From: Desulfovibrio litoralis DSM 11393
Lineage (GTDB): Bacteria > Desulfobacterota > Desulfovibrionia > Desulfovibrionales > Desulfovibrionaceae
DNA: 64,000 bases
Reading direction: 5' to 3'
Assembly: GCF_900143255.1 (NCBI RefSeq)
Contig: NZ_FRDI01000008.1
Location: 39,955 to 103,954 of the forward strand
Under the pieces are notes generated by a model, which made no database searches, was not told where the DNA came from, and saw nothing but the letters and a program-made list of their open reading frames with translations. The translations under genes and the position numbers were made by a program. The first letter of the stretch is position 1, and each line of letters starts with the position of its first letter. Positions 52,176-63,719 of this stretch are shown here, in pieces.

Positions 52176-53594
52176 CTACTTGCCTTTAACTAAGTCCAAG
52201 ACCCAAATTTTACCACCGTTTGGTTCAAAGGCTATCCCCGCACTATCAAAAGACGGCGACATGATTTTTTCACAATTAAACGGATTATTTATCCAAGTAT
52301 TAAAGGTGGCTTGAGCGTTAAACTGCCCTTTTGCCAATAATTCTTCTATTTTTGTCCATCTAAAACCTTCGGCACTAATTCTCGCATCAGCCCCAACACC
52401 ATCAGGGCTACGCTCGCCAAAAAAGTTGTTTTGTGCCATGTTTTGTACGTGTTTTATAGCCGCATTCGTTAAAGCGGAATTCGGTCTTAAAGCAGGCACG
52501 GCAGGCATTTGTTTTGAGCCACACTGTCTTGGTTTAGAACGTGCATCATTAAGCAAATCAAGCAATAACAAGGGTTCTCCGCTTAACGCAACATAACGAC
52601 TAGCAGCTTGTGGCACTGGAACTGGCGTAACAACCTGATTATTCACAGGGGTATTCACAGATTTATTTACTGGCTGATTTACTTGATTATTTATAGGAAC
52701 TACCACACCCGAACTACCAACGATTTGAACAGGCACTGTATTAGCGTTAGTTTGCACAGTACCCGCCATGTTTCCAACCAACTTATTAGCATCATTCGCC
52801 GTATTCACCGGCAAATTATTCGAATTAACTTGAGAAGACGGCATTGTTCCCAAGACTACCTGTTTTCCATCAGGACCTTGATAAACCACCGTTGTTTCTT
52901 GACCCGCAATATTTCCGCTCCCCTTCGCCTGCTCCATTGTCTTCGCTATTGGAGGCGTTTGGAGATTTTGAGCAGTTTGCACAGGTTCGGGTTCCGTTAA
53001 AGGAACAGACTTAATATTAGAACCCGCATAAGGCTTAACCGGCACAATCGGCGGAGCTTGTTCCGTTTTGTTTTGTTGCATCATCTGCCAGCGGTCTGTA
53101 TCTTTTATATCAACAGGCACATCATCACCGGGTCTGGACGCAGCATGCACATCAGCCAAAACAACAACTATGCGGTCGCCATTGTCAAATACGCCAATGT
53201 TGTTAAAATTTCCCATTAAACTATTGCAATCTTGAGCTTTTATTGCCTCAAAAGCCTGCTTGGGCGGAAGTTTGGGAATAGTATATAACATAGTCGTTAC
53301 GCTAGTTAAACCTTGTTCACTAATCGCCACTTTTAAATCTTTTCCGCTAATGGTTTGTTCCGCAGCTTTTTTTAATGGCTCTGAAATCGTTAACGGACTA
53401 AGATTATTATGTTTAGAACCATCACAACCAACACCGCCTTTGCGATACATTTCAATCATATAAGCAATAACAGTCGAATCGTCGGCAAATTGTGCCAAAA
53501 CAATATTTGGTAAAAAAACACACGACAAAAGCAAGACAAAACCGAGCTTGGTAACAAAAAACAAAGATTTTAACTTAGATTTTAACAATTTCAT
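52176..53594 (-). CDS. Exported protein with two CAP-like domains and an N/Q/P-rich linker
   Basis: The 472-aa protein has a signal peptide (LGFVLLLSCVFLPNIVLA). Residues about 40-165 and 340-470 look alike: an MIEMYRK..CDGSK..LSPLTISEPLKKAAEQ pattern in the first and LLNDARS..CGSKQ..ALRPNSALTNAA in the second. The second has CAP features (NFFGERSPDGVG; ELLAKGQFNAQATFNTWINN). The usual histidine (H.SPDG) is replaced and the GENIA motif reads EELLAKG, so the typical metal site is missing. The linker holds repeats such as NNQVNQPVNKSVNTPVN. The start overlaps the DUF362 gene by 20 bases. Confidence 0.7.
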   Translation of the reverse strand: MKLLKSKLKSLFFVTKLGFVLLLSCVFLPNIVLAQFADDSTVIAYMIEMYRKGGVGCDGSKHNNLSPLTISEPLKKAAEQTISGKDLKVAISEQGLTSVTTMLYTIPKLPPKQAFEAIKAQDCNSLMGNFNNIGVFDNGDRIVVVLADVHAASRPGDDVPVDIKDTDRWQMMQQNKTEQAPPIVPVKPYAGSNIKSVPLTEPEPVQTAQNLQTPPIAKTMEQAKGSGNIAGQETTVVYQGPDGKQVVLGTMPSSQVNSNNLPVNTANDANKLVGNMAGTVQTNANTVPVQIVGSSGVVVPINNQVNQPVNKSVNTPVNNQVVTPVPVPQAASRYVALSGEPLLLLDLLNDARSKPRQCGSKQMPAVPALRPNSALTNAAIKHVQNMAQNNFFGERSPDGVGADARISAEGFRWTKIEELLAKGQFNAQATFNTWINNPFNCEKIMSPSFDSAGIAFEPNGGKIWVLDLVKGK

Positions 53595-54747
53595 ATTCTA
53601 AACTCCCCATTCCTAATTTTTCAGCATAACTTAATTGAATTTCACCAACAGTATAATCCCAAACACCTTTAAACTTATCTTCACCCGGAGCATAGTTTTT
53701 TTGCAAGTGCGAATGAGAAATTCCTTGTTGGGCGTTAACCATATCAAAACACGCCTTGTCTAAGGCTACCGGGTCAAGAGACGCCATAATCCCAAGGTCT
53801 GGCACCATTGGAGCATCACTCCAAGACGCACAATCACAATCAGGCGTAATATTTAACAAAAGGTTTATATAAATTATTTTTGTTTCGTTATCTTTAGTTG
53901 ATTTATCTCTGGTAACACCATAGGCATATTCCGCCATACGCTCATTAAAAGGTATCATTTCCGTACCAAAATCAATAGCAATAGCGTCATATTTACAAAC
54001 AGTTAAACACTCGCCGCAACCAATACATTTATCTTTATTTATGCTCGCTTTGGGTTTTTCATTTTCTTTCTTAGTAACAATGGCTTTAGGATTTAATATT
54101 TCTTTATGCACAAAACTAATTGCATCTTCGGGACAATGAGCAATACACATTCCACAGGCGGTACAGTTTTCTATTTTAGTATGAAAGCGAGAAGCGTGTT
54201 GTTCTTTTTTTCCCTGCCCCGGTGCACAACCCATCGCTAAGTTTTTTATCGCTCCGCCAAAACCGGCGAGTTGATGACCTTTAAAATGCGATAAAACAAC
54301 CATGGCGTTTGCGGCGTGGATAGCTTCGGCAATTTTAACTTTTTTAAAATGCTTGCCTTTAATCGGGCATTCTATAAAGTTACCGCCTTTTAAACCATCA
54401 GCAATAATAATCGGGGCGTTAATAGTAGCAAAGCCAAAACCATGTTCCAAAGCGGTCATTAAATGGTCAACCGCATTATGACGACTTCCTTTATATAAGG
54501 TATTGGTATCAGTAACAAAAGGCTTTCCACCTAAAGATTTTATTTCATCAACAATAGAACGCACAAAAACAGGGTTCATAAAAGTATCATTTCCACGTTC
54601 GCCAAAATGCACTTTTACCGCTGTTAAAGCGTCTTTTTCTATTATGTTTTTAAGACCTATTTTTTTTAATAACTTCTTTATTTTATTAATTTTACTTTCT
54701 TTAAAATCTCTTGACCTTGCATCAGAAAAATATACTTTTGATTTCAT
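53575..54747 (-). CDS. DUF362 iron-sulfur protein
   Basis: The 390-aa protein has DUF362 sequences at both ends: AVKVHFGERGNDTFMNPVFV near 45, VVLSHFKGHQLAGFGGAIKN near 150. Two 4Fe-4S motifs are inserted near 190 and 240 (CTACGMCIAHCPEDAI; CIGCGECLTVCKYDAI). The C-terminal part completes the DUF362 fold. These proteins are probably electron-transfer modules of unknown substrate. AAGGAG precedes the ATG. Its 3' end overlaps the CAP-like gene. Confidence 0.88.
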   Translation of the reverse strand: MKSKVYFSDARSRDFKESKINKIKKLLKKIGLKNIIEKDALTAVKVHFGERGNDTFMNPVFVRSIVDEIKSLGGKPFVTDTNTLYKGSRHNAVDHLMTALEHGFGFATINAPIIIADGLKGGNFIECPIKGKHFKKVKIAEAIHAANAMVVLSHFKGHQLAGFGGAIKNLAMGCAPGQGKKEQHASRFHTKIENCTACGMCIAHCPEDAISFVHKEILNPKAIVTKKENEKPKASINKDKCIGCGECLTVCKYDAIAIDFGTEMIPFNERMAEYAYGVTRDKSTKDNETKIIYINLLLNITPDCDCASWSDAPMVPDLGIMASLDPVALDKACFDMVNAQQGISHSHLQKNYAPGEDKFKGVWDYTVGEIQLSYAEKLGMGSLEYEIVKI

Positions 54748-54778
54748 TGTAAACTCCTTAAGGGTTATAGCTTGTCAA

Positions 54779-56872
<2,094 letters not shown>

Positions 56873-56927
56873 TTATAATTTAATTGTTTAGTGTTTTATT
56901 TTTTCATGTAAAATTAAATAGCAGGCT

Positions 56928-57275
56928 TTATTTTTTTATAAAGTCTGCTATTTTTTCTTTTAAGCTTGTTAAAAGTTCGTCTGGGACACGGCCTGTTTTA
57001 TTTCTAATTCTCGTTTCGTTTACAACAAATAAACGAGAATAACGAATTACAGATTCTCGAGGTAAACCAGCTCTTCTTTGGTTGTTCATATCAAGTGCAT
57101 AAATATATGGATCACAAAGACCTTTGCTAGTTATCATTGCAACCAAAAAATCGTTATTCGCAAGAGCCTTTATAATTACTACAGGGCGAACTTTACTCTG
57201 ACTTAAATCAGAATAATCAAAAGGAACAAAAACAACATCACCTGAAACATATTGGGGTGTATTTATTTGTCCCAT
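56928..57275 (-). CDS. MazF/PemK-family endoribonuclease toxin
   Basis: The 115-aa protein has the PemK pattern: GDVVFVPFDYSDLSQSKVRP with the conserved RPVVIIK, a central FLVAMITSK strand whose S/T is the usual active-site position, and GLPRESVIRYSRLFVVNE at the C-terminal half. MazF toxins cut mRNA at short sequences. The ATG lies inside the upstream gene's last codons. The Shine-Dalgarno GAGGAG, five bases upstream, is part of the codons for the partner's acidic tail. The partner is a TPR protein and no AbrB-like mazE is present. Confidence 0.85.
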   Translation of the reverse strand: MGQINTPQYVSGDVVFVPFDYSDLSQSKVRPVVIIKALANNDFLVAMITSKGLCDPYIYALDMNNQRRAGLPRESVIRYSRLFVVNETRIRNKTGRVPDELLTSLKEKIADFIKK

Positions 57276-57838
57276 GCTGTCTCCTCTTCAGTTTTTCCCC
57301 AATCTCTTAGAGCAGAAGAAGAGGTAGCATATAAATCTAGTTCTTTATCTTCTTTTATAGTTTCTTCTTTGCCTGCATTGAACCCGCTAAAATCAAAACT
57401 TTTGCCTGTAATTTTTTCATATTGTTTGCTTAGTTGCTTTAACAAAACTTTATCTTCTGCTAAAAAGGCATATTCAATTGCCTTCACAATATAAGAAACT
57501 CTCACTCCATCAAGAGATATTGCCTTAAGTGCATATCTTATAGCTTTCTCAAGCTCTCCTGTGTTGCGAAAAAAGACTGCATAATTATAATATACTTCGG
57601 CATCATTGGGGTTTAAGCGTATCGCAGTTTCATAACATTCTTGGGCTTTTTTTATTTGCCCCAATAAAGCATAATAAGAGGCATGATAGGCATTTCCTTT
57701 AGCTGGATCTATCTTTTTGATATATTGAGCAATAAAAGATTCAAGTTTATATTGCTCAATATCTGATAAGCATTCTCGCCATGCTTTTTCAAACAAAGCA
57801 ATAATATCATTTTGGATTGTTTGAGCTTGTGCTTTCAT
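57263..57838 (-). CDS. TPR protein with antitoxin-like C-terminal tail
   Basis: The 191-aa protein is helical. Residues about 50-125 hold TPR units (AYHASYYALLGQIKKAQECY, AEVYYNYAVFFRNTGELEKA) followed by a further helical pair to about 145. The last 20 residues, SSSALRDWGKTEEETAWDK, match the form of the toxin-binding tail of MazE/PemI-type antitoxins: S..L..DW...EE..AW. The stop overlaps the toxin start by 13 bases. A DNA-binding AbrB domain is missing. It could be a TPR-based antitoxin; an unrelated gene merely overlapping is the alternative. Confidence 0.7.
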   Translation of the reverse strand: MKAQAQTIQNDIIALFEKAWRECLSDIEQYKLESFIAQYIKKIDPAKGNAYHASYYALLGQIKKAQECYETAIRLNPNDAEVYYNYAVFFRNTGELEKAIRYALKAISLDGVRVSYIVKAIEYAFLAEDKVLLKQLSKQYEKITGKSFDFSGFNAGKEETIKEDKELDLYATSSSALRDWGKTEEETAWDK

Positions 57839-57955
57839 TTTATCTACCTAGCCTATTAAATATTACATTAAATACTTATTTATAACAAAGTTCTATTTAC
57901 AATTCATCTTAACTTATAACTAAGCATTATTTTACTTAGCACAAGCCATGCCTCG

Positions 57956-59296
57956 TTAAGCCTTTCCTACGCTCAGATAAGTAAAGCCAAGTTCTTTTAA
58001 AGTCGCATCAGAATATAAATTACGCCCATCAAAAATCAATGGATTTTTCAAGCTTTCTTTTATGCGTTTAAAGTCAGGGGTTCTGAATTGATTCCATTCT
58101 GTAACGACCAAGAGAGCGTCTGCATTTTTCAACACATCATATTGATTATCCATAATGCTAACTAAAGGATTATTTTTTAAGATGTTACGTGCGTTATTAT
58201 GAGCCACAGGGTCAAAGGCTTGAATCTTCATGCCATGTTTTGTTAAATCTTGAATAATACTTAAAGAAGCGGCATCTCGCATATCATCAGTATTCGCTTT
58301 AAAAGCCAAGCCCCATAAAGCAAGGGTTTTTCCATGGACGCTATTTTCTGATTTAGTCATTTTGTCAAAATAAGCTCTAATACGCTCAGCCATACGCACT
58401 TTTTGGCGATTATTAACGTTATCAACCGCTTCTAATAATTCAGGAGCAAAGTTATATTTGCGGGCTGTATGAATAAGCGCCTTAACATCTTTAGGAAAAC
58501 AAGAACCACCATAACCAAGACCGGGATAAATAAAGTGATAACCAATACGATGATCCGCCCCAATTCCGGTACGCACATCTCTAACATCCGCCCCAACTTG
58601 TTCACACAAATTAGCGATTTCATTAATAAAAGATATTTTTGTTGCGAGCATGCAGTTCGCTGCATATTTAGTCATTTCAGCACTGCGTACACTCATTACG
58701 ATTAATTTATCACGACTGCGTGCAAAAGGTGCATAAAGCTCTTTTAATAAACTAGCACTCTTTTCGCTACTTGTTCCGACAATTACTCTATCAGGCTTCA
58801 TAAAGTCTTGAACAGCGTCGCCCTCTTTTAAAAATTCAGGGTTAGAAACGACATCAAAATCAATATCAACCTTACGTTTTTTTAACTCAGCGGCAATCAG
58901 CTCACGCACAAAGTCGGCTGTTCCTACCGGTACTGTTGATTTATCAACAATAACTAAAGGTTTTTGCATTTGACTACCAATTTCTTTGGCTACGGCTTCA
59001 ACGTATGATAAATCACAAGAACCATCATCACCGGACGGCGTGCCTACACAAATAAATACAAGTTCTGAGTTTGATAAGCCTTCTGTTAGTTTTGTGGTAA
59101 AAACCAAACGCCCATCTTTAAAATTTTGTTGGACTAACTTTTCTAAACCCGGCTCATAAATATGAACTTCACCATTTTTTAATTTTTCTACAACCTTGGG
59201 GTTTACATCAACACAAACAACATCATTACCCATTTCAGCAAAACAAGCCGCACTCACTAAACCCACATAACCTGTTCCCACTATACAAACACGCAT
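57956..59296 (-). CDS. ugd: UDP-glucose 6-dehydrogenase
   Basis: The 446-aa enzyme oxidises UDP-glucose to UDP-glucuronate with NAD. Motifs are the Rossmann start CIVGTGYVGLVSAACFAEMG, VSNPEFLKEGDAVQDF near 160, and GLGYGGSCFPKDVKALIHTA near 258 with the catalytic cysteine. The C-terminal domain is complete with ALWGLAFKANTDDMRDAASL near 330. It supplies precursor for surface polysaccharide. The gene is monocistronic and its upstream space holds the repeat copy B. Confidence 0.95.
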   Translation of the reverse strand: MRVCIVGTGYVGLVSAACFAEMGNDVVCVDVNPKVVEKLKNGEVHIYEPGLEKLVQQNFKDGRLVFTTKLTEGLSNSELVFICVGTPSGDDGSCDLSYVEAVAKEIGSQMQKPLVIVDKSTVPVGTADFVRELIAAELKKRKVDIDFDVVSNPEFLKEGDAVQDFMKPDRVIVGTSSEKSASLLKELYAPFARSRDKLIVMSVRSAEMTKYAANCMLATKISFINEIANLCEQVGADVRDVRTGIGADHRIGYHFIYPGLGYGGSCFPKDVKALIHTARKYNFAPELLEAVDNVNNRQKVRMAERIRAYFDKMTKSENSVHGKTLALWGLAFKANTDDMRDAASLSIIQDLTKHGMKIQAFDPVAHNNARNILKNNPLVSIMDNQYDVLKNADALLVVTEWNQFRTPDFKRIKESLKNPLIFDGRNLYSDATLKELGFTYLSVGKA

Positions 59297-59420
59297 TATA
59301 TACTCCAGATTTTTATATTTTTTATAAATAAAAAAACAAACAATTCTATTTTATTTATTATATTAATAAAAGTCAAAACATGCAAGCCAGACCCAAAGAT
59401 TTTCTTGAATAAAACAAAAT

Positions 59421-59612
59421 TAAGACCATTGCAAAACTCTGTTTTGCGTGCTTTTATCATCGTTTTATGCTCTGTATACCATAACATAAAACGTCTTAAG
59501 CCACAAAAAACACTCGTTTTATAGGAAAATTAAATTTTTCTTATTTGTGTTTTGGGGAGTGTCGTCCTAACGGAAGCCACTTAGAGACTATTGTGCAATA
59601 GCCTCTAATTCG
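59421..59612 (-). repeat. Dispersed structured repeat, copy B
   Basis: This is the inverse of copy A at 42676-42865. The inner stem is CGTTTTATG/CATAAAACG (59461-59469, 59485-59493), where copy A has CGTTTGAT/GTCAAACG: both sides changed together. The end hairpin differs from copy A by one base, which leaves a G-U pair if read in the copy-A orientation. It occupies about half of the 422-base space between ugd and the gene at 59719. The rest of that space is AT-rich with no gene visible. Confidence 0.8.
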
Positions 59613-59718
59613 CAGCATAAAAAACAAAAATCTTGCGTTAAACATTTTTTTTTGATAATACTAAAAGGATAAAATAATTTATCAAAATTATACTATAAAA
59701 TTCATACGAGGGATCAGA

Positions 59719-61263
59719 ATGAAAAAACAACACATTTTTATAATAGCAATTTTTGCTGTTATGGCTGTTGCTTACTTTGGCGTAAGCACAGTTGAAAAAC
59801 GCACGGAAGACTCCTTGCGTCAAGCCTTTATTGCCGGTTTTAAACAAACTGCACCAAACGAAACCATTACCGTTGGCGACGTTAAATATTCCATGTTTAA
59901 TAAGTCTATAAGCTTAAGCAACATTGAAGTTCCGGCTAACCCTAGTAATCCTAACAATCCTACTTTCAAAATTGAAAATATTAACCTTGAACTAAATAAA
60001 ACCTTTTCTGATTCTTTTGTTATTGAAGATCTCAAATCTGTCAGAGTTACCGGTTTATCGGCAACAAACACCGCCACGTCTTTAAAGCTCAAAGAATTTT
60101 TCCTTGCTAAGCCACAACTTAATCTTGCTGTTGCCATGCCGGCTTTCCAACAAATGATTGTCGCAAAAAGCCAAGAGAATATCGTTGGAATTATTGAACA
60201 AATAGAAATTTTAAGCGAAAACTTCAGCTATGAAAACCTGTTGTTTGCAGGTTTTGAATTTAGTGAAGGCAAAGATATAGCCAAACTTGAGCGTTTTGAA
60301 TTCAAAAATGTAAAGAACAATATTGCAGAATCTTTCACAATCAAGAACTTTTTCTTTTCTATAACTACCGGAGATTCTTTCAACGTTGAAAGTATAGAAA
60401 CCACAAACATGCCAGTGATTGCCGGTTTCAGATATTTATCAAACGTAGATAACTTTCTTGTTGACGGAAGCCAAAAGTTTGATTTTAAAAACGTCAGCCT
60501 TACTAAAGGAAACGACAAACTCCTTTCTATCGCCAACATTAATTTCGATAGCAATATAAAAGATAAAAAAATAACCGGAACAGCGAACATAAAAGACGCA
60601 ACTATCCATAATGCGACTGATAAAATGATGCTTCCTCCGCCTGTACAAGCCATCTTTACTGAAAATAAACTTAAAGATGCCGTATTTAATTTGACACTGG
60701 AAACCGAGCTTGATTTTGTAAAAAACACAATGAATGTAAAAAATTACAAGATCAACATGAACGAACTTGTCGGAGTTACAACTGAATATCAAATAAACTC
60801 TACTGACTTAAAACAATATTACAAAGATTATTTCACCGGGTTAACTGATTTCATCAGAGTGGCGTTAGACAATGATAAAGATAATAATGGCAACATGTTA
60901 GCCATTCTACAAAAATTGTCCGACGGCGATAACTTAAGCTTAGTCTCAGCATCATTTACTTTTGATGTCAAAACGCAAGTTAGAGAAATGCTCATTAAAG
61001 CAGCAAAAGCATTGAACCCAAGCTTAACTGATGAAGCAATCGCAACTCAACAAAAAATGATGGAAGAACAAGTTGCACAAGGTTTAGCTTCTTTTAACTT
61101 AACAGGTTTAAAAGACCCGATAAACAGCTTTATTGCTAACTTTGGTCAAATTACCTTTAAAATTAACCCCAAAGAACCTATTCCATTTACCGTGTTCCAA
61201 ACCCCTCCAACACCTGAAACCATTAGTAGTCTTAACCTAACCGCAACTCATCAGGCTAACTAA
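59719..61263 (+). CDS. Inner-membrane-anchored exported protein of unknown function
   Basis: The 514-aa protein has an N-terminal anchor (IFIIAIFAVMAVAYFGVS, about residues 6-23) and a long strand-rich periplasmic part. Asparagine, lysine and phenylalanine are frequent. Segments such as VGDVKYSMFNKSISLSNIEV and FKNVSLTKGNDKLLSIANI are beta-like. The form recalls AsmA or YdgA/DUF945-type envelope proteins, but I cannot assign it. It precedes acpS by 6 bases, probably in one transcript. Confidence 0.65.
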   Translation: MKKQHIFIIAIFAVMAVAYFGVSTVEKRTEDSLRQAFIAGFKQTAPNETITVGDVKYSMFNKSISLSNIEVPANPSNPNNPTFKIENINLELNKTFSDSFVIEDLKSVRVTGLSATNTATSLKLKEFFLAKPQLNLAVAMPAFQQMIVAKSQENIVGIIEQIEILSENFSYENLLFAGFEFSEGKDIAKLERFEFKNVKNNIAESFTIKNFFFSITTGDSFNVESIETTNMPVIAGFRYLSNVDNFLVDGSQKFDFKNVSLTKGNDKLLSIANINFDSNIKDKKITGTANIKDATIHNATDKMMLPPPVQAIFTENKLKDAVFNLTLETELDFVKNTMNVKNYKINMNELVGVTTEYQINSTDLKQYYKDYFTGLTDFIRVALDNDKDNNGNMLAILQKLSDGDNLSLVSASFTFDVKTQVREMLIKAAKALNPSLTDEAIATQQKMMEEQVAQGLASFNLTGLKDPINSFIANFGQITFKINPKEPIPFTVFQTPPTPETISSLNLTATHQAN

Positions 61264-61269
61264 GCCACA

Positions 61270-61650
61270 ATGATTATAGGTTTAGGAATAGATATAGTTG
61301 ATATTAACCGTCTGAAACGTTCTTATGAGCGTTTCGGGCGGTCTTTTTCCGACCGCATTCTTCATTCGGAAGAATTAAAAAACCTGCCTCATAACCCGGA
61401 ACAAATTCCAACTTTTTTAGCCTCTCGCTTCGCCGCCAAAGAGGCAGCCGTAAAAGCCCTTGGCACAGGGTTTAGCCAAGATATCCACCTGCAAGATATT
61501 GAAGTAAAAAAAGAAAGTAACGGAGCACCGCTTTTAATATTGCATAATCAAGCAAAAAAACGCTTTGATGAACTTGGTGCCACCAATAGCTTTATTTCTA
61601 TAAGCCACGAAAAGACAATGTGTGTTGTAGTCGTAATTTTAGAAAAATAG
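61270..61650 (+). CDS. acpS: Holo-[acyl-carrier-protein] synthase
   Basis: The 126-aa enzyme transfers phosphopantetheine from CoA to apo-ACP. It has IIGLGIDIVDINRLKRSYER at the start with the magnesium-binding aspartate and FAAKEAAVKALGTGFSQDI near 58, the KEAxxKA signature, then SISHEKTMCVVVVIL at the end. Length is typical. It converges on the CDF gene with only two bases between the stops. Confidence 0.95.
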   Translation: MIIGLGIDIVDINRLKRSYERFGRSFSDRILHSEELKNLPHNPEQIPTFLASRFAAKEAAVKALGTGFSQDIHLQDIEVKKESNGAPLLILHNQAKKRFDELGATNSFISISHEKTMCVVVVILEK

Positions 61651-61652
61651 TT

Positions 61653-63086
61653 TTACAGCTTTGGTTCTGTATGAATAATAACCAAGTCTAAATCAGGCAT
61701 CGTTTTATAAAGTTTTGCCTGCACTCTCGAAGAGATTTCATGAGCATCTCTCACAGATAAATCAGGTGGCATATGACAATGAAAACTTAATTGTTTTCCG
61801 TCCTGCGATTCTCTAAATAAAACTTTATGTACATCAAAAATTTTCTCTTCGCCTAATATTGCATCTTCAATAACATTTTTACGAGTGCTAAGTTCTTCTT
61901 TATTTACGGAATAAGCCGCAAGATGTTTTTGCTCTCTTGGTTCAAGATGCGAAATTATAGTTATATTAGAAAGTTCTTTTCTTAGATCTTTTTCAAATTT
62001 ATTCACTAAATTATGTGCATTCAATAAAGTTTCATTAGGTTCAACTTCTACATGAAGCTGTAAAAGTTCTTTTAACGCCCCACCACTTTCTGTTTCAAAC
62101 TCCGAAAACTTAATCGCATGCACCTCTAAGCCATAAACCGAAGCAATTCTTTTAACCTTTGAGATATGATCAAGTTGCTCTATAGGAAAGGGTAAAAACT
62201 CAATGGTAATTTCAATAGTTGAATCAAGTTTAGCCATTTCAAGGTTAATCTTTTGACGAATTTCATCAGTTTGTTCAAGCAAAACAGCCGTTTTTAAAAC
62301 AACAGCCAAGTCCGCAAAAACCTTAGACCCGCTGTGTCTTAAACGTAAACGCTCAATTGAATATACACCGGGAATAGCTTTAACAAGTTCTGTCATTGTT
62401 TTTTCAAGCTCAACATCGCCTGCGTCCAACAAAATATTAACAGCTCTCACCGCAAGCTTAAAACTTACATTAATAACAATAGCGGCAACGCCTAAGGCCG
62501 CCAAGGCATCAGCACGCTCAAACAAGATTCTTAAAACAGAACCCTCGGGGAAAAACGAAGCCAAATATAACGCCAATAAACCCACGATAACAACGGCTGA
62601 TGACCATATATCCGTATAAAAATGTAAAGCATCGGCCTCTAAAGCCTGACTTTTATGCTTTTTGGCTACTCGCATTAACATTCTGGCACGAGAAATATCA
62701 ACAACGATAGAAACAGCCATTATCCCTAAACCCCAGAGTGAAGCCTCTACCAAAACAGGGTTGAAAAACAAGCGATTAATAGACTCGTAGACAATCCAAA
62801 TACAGGTAACAAGCAACAATAACGCCTCAACAAAGGCGGATAAATTTTCTATTTTACCATGTCCGTAGGGGTGTTTTGAATCAGCCGGATTCGAAGCATA
62901 ACGTACGGCAAAAAGAGTCAAACCGGCGGCAACTAAGTCAAGAGAGCTATGCAAAGCTTCTGATAAAATACCCAAGCTATTTGTAGAAAGACCAACAACA
63001 AGCTTAAGACCGGTTAAAAATAACGCCGCTAAAACAGAGGCTGAGGCCGCCTTACTCGTTTCATGCTTACGCTCTTCTTCGTACAT
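61653..63086 (-). CDS. Cation diffusion facilitator with extended C-terminus
   Basis: The ATG at 63086 follows TTGGAG by six bases; the longer frame begins with TTG. The 477-aa protein has about six TM segments in the first 230 residues. The HSSLDLVAAG region (TM II) and ALEADALHFYTDIWSS (TM V, HxxxD) carry the metal ligands. TM II and V patterns suggest zinc, iron or manganese export. After the usual cytosolic domain it has a second ZT-dimer-like part, making it longer than a basic CDF. Confidence 0.87.
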   Translation of the reverse strand: MYEEERKHETSKAASASVLAALFLTGLKLVVGLSTNSLGILSEALHSSLDLVAAGLTLFAVRYASNPADSKHPYGHGKIENLSAFVEALLLLVTCIWIVYESINRLFFNPVLVEASLWGLGIMAVSIVVDISRARMLMRVAKKHKSQALEADALHFYTDIWSSAVVIVGLLALYLASFFPEGSVLRILFERADALAALGVAAIVINVSFKLAVRAVNILLDAGDVELEKTMTELVKAIPGVYSIERLRLRHSGSKVFADLAVVLKTAVLLEQTDEIRQKINLEMAKLDSTIEITIEFLPFPIEQLDHISKVKRIASVYGLEVHAIKFSEFETESGGALKELLQLHVEVEPNETLLNAHNLVNKFEKDLRKELSNITIISHLEPREQKHLAAYSVNKEELSTRKNVIEDAILGEEKIFDVHKVLFRESQDGKQLSFHCHMPPDLSVRDAHEISSRVQAKLYKTMPDLDLVIIHTEPKL

Positions 63087-63151
63087 TAAACACTCCAACT
63101 ATTAACAATAATCTCAATAAGATACTAATATATAAAAATAATATACAACAA

Positions 63152-63541
63152 CTAAGAATAAAAGTTTTTTAACAAATTATAAGTTCCAAAACCTAAAAAA
63201 GTCATCAATAAAGAACCGCAAACATTTAAAGCGATTGTACATAATGCCCAAAACATACGTGCATCTTTTAATAACAAACTTGTCTCTAACGAAAACGCCG
63301 AAAAAGTTGTTAACGCACCTAAAAATCCGGTAATAATAAATAAACGAAGCTCAGGGGAAAGTTCAGAGAAGGTTGAAAACACTCCAAAAAAGATACCTAT
63401 TAAATAACCGCCTATTAAATTAGCAGACAAAGTTCCCAAAGGAATATACATTAAAAAGCCATTAAGCCAAAGACTCAATAACCAACGCAAACTCGCCCCT
63501 AAAGATGCACCAAGACTAATCGCCAACAAAGATTTTAACAT
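63152..63541 (-). CDS. crcB: Fluoride ion exporter CrcB/FluC
   Basis: The 129-aa protein has four hydrophobic segments and the family motifs GASLGASLRWLLS, GTLSANLIGGYLIGIFFGVF and ITGFLGALTTFSAFSLET (GxxGxxTTFSTF-like). It forms a dual-topology fluoride channel. I looked for a fluoride riboswitch before the start and did not see one. Confidence 0.93.
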   Translation of the reverse strand: MLKSLLAISLGASLGASLRWLLSLWLNGFLMYIPLGTLSANLIGGYLIGIFFGVFSTFSELSPELRLFIITGFLGALTTFSAFSLETSLLLKDARMFWALCTIALNVCGSLLMTFLGFGTYNLLKNFYS

Positions 63542-63719
63542 TTATTTATGCTCGTCATTTTAATAAAAGTATAACAGGCGTATATCATAGCTATAGATAT
63601 TTGTCATTATTGTTCATTCTGTTAAAAGAAATTTATCGCAAGGACATCATTTTCGTGAAAAATAATGGAATAACAGAAGGCTTTCACCAGAAAATGAAGT
63701 TGATACAACGTCGGGTTTA

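Noticed and set aside
63542..63719. Fluoride riboswitch before crcB
   Set aside because: I looked for the pseudoknot-type conserved GGnGAUGG and its partner and did not find them; the region is AT-rich.
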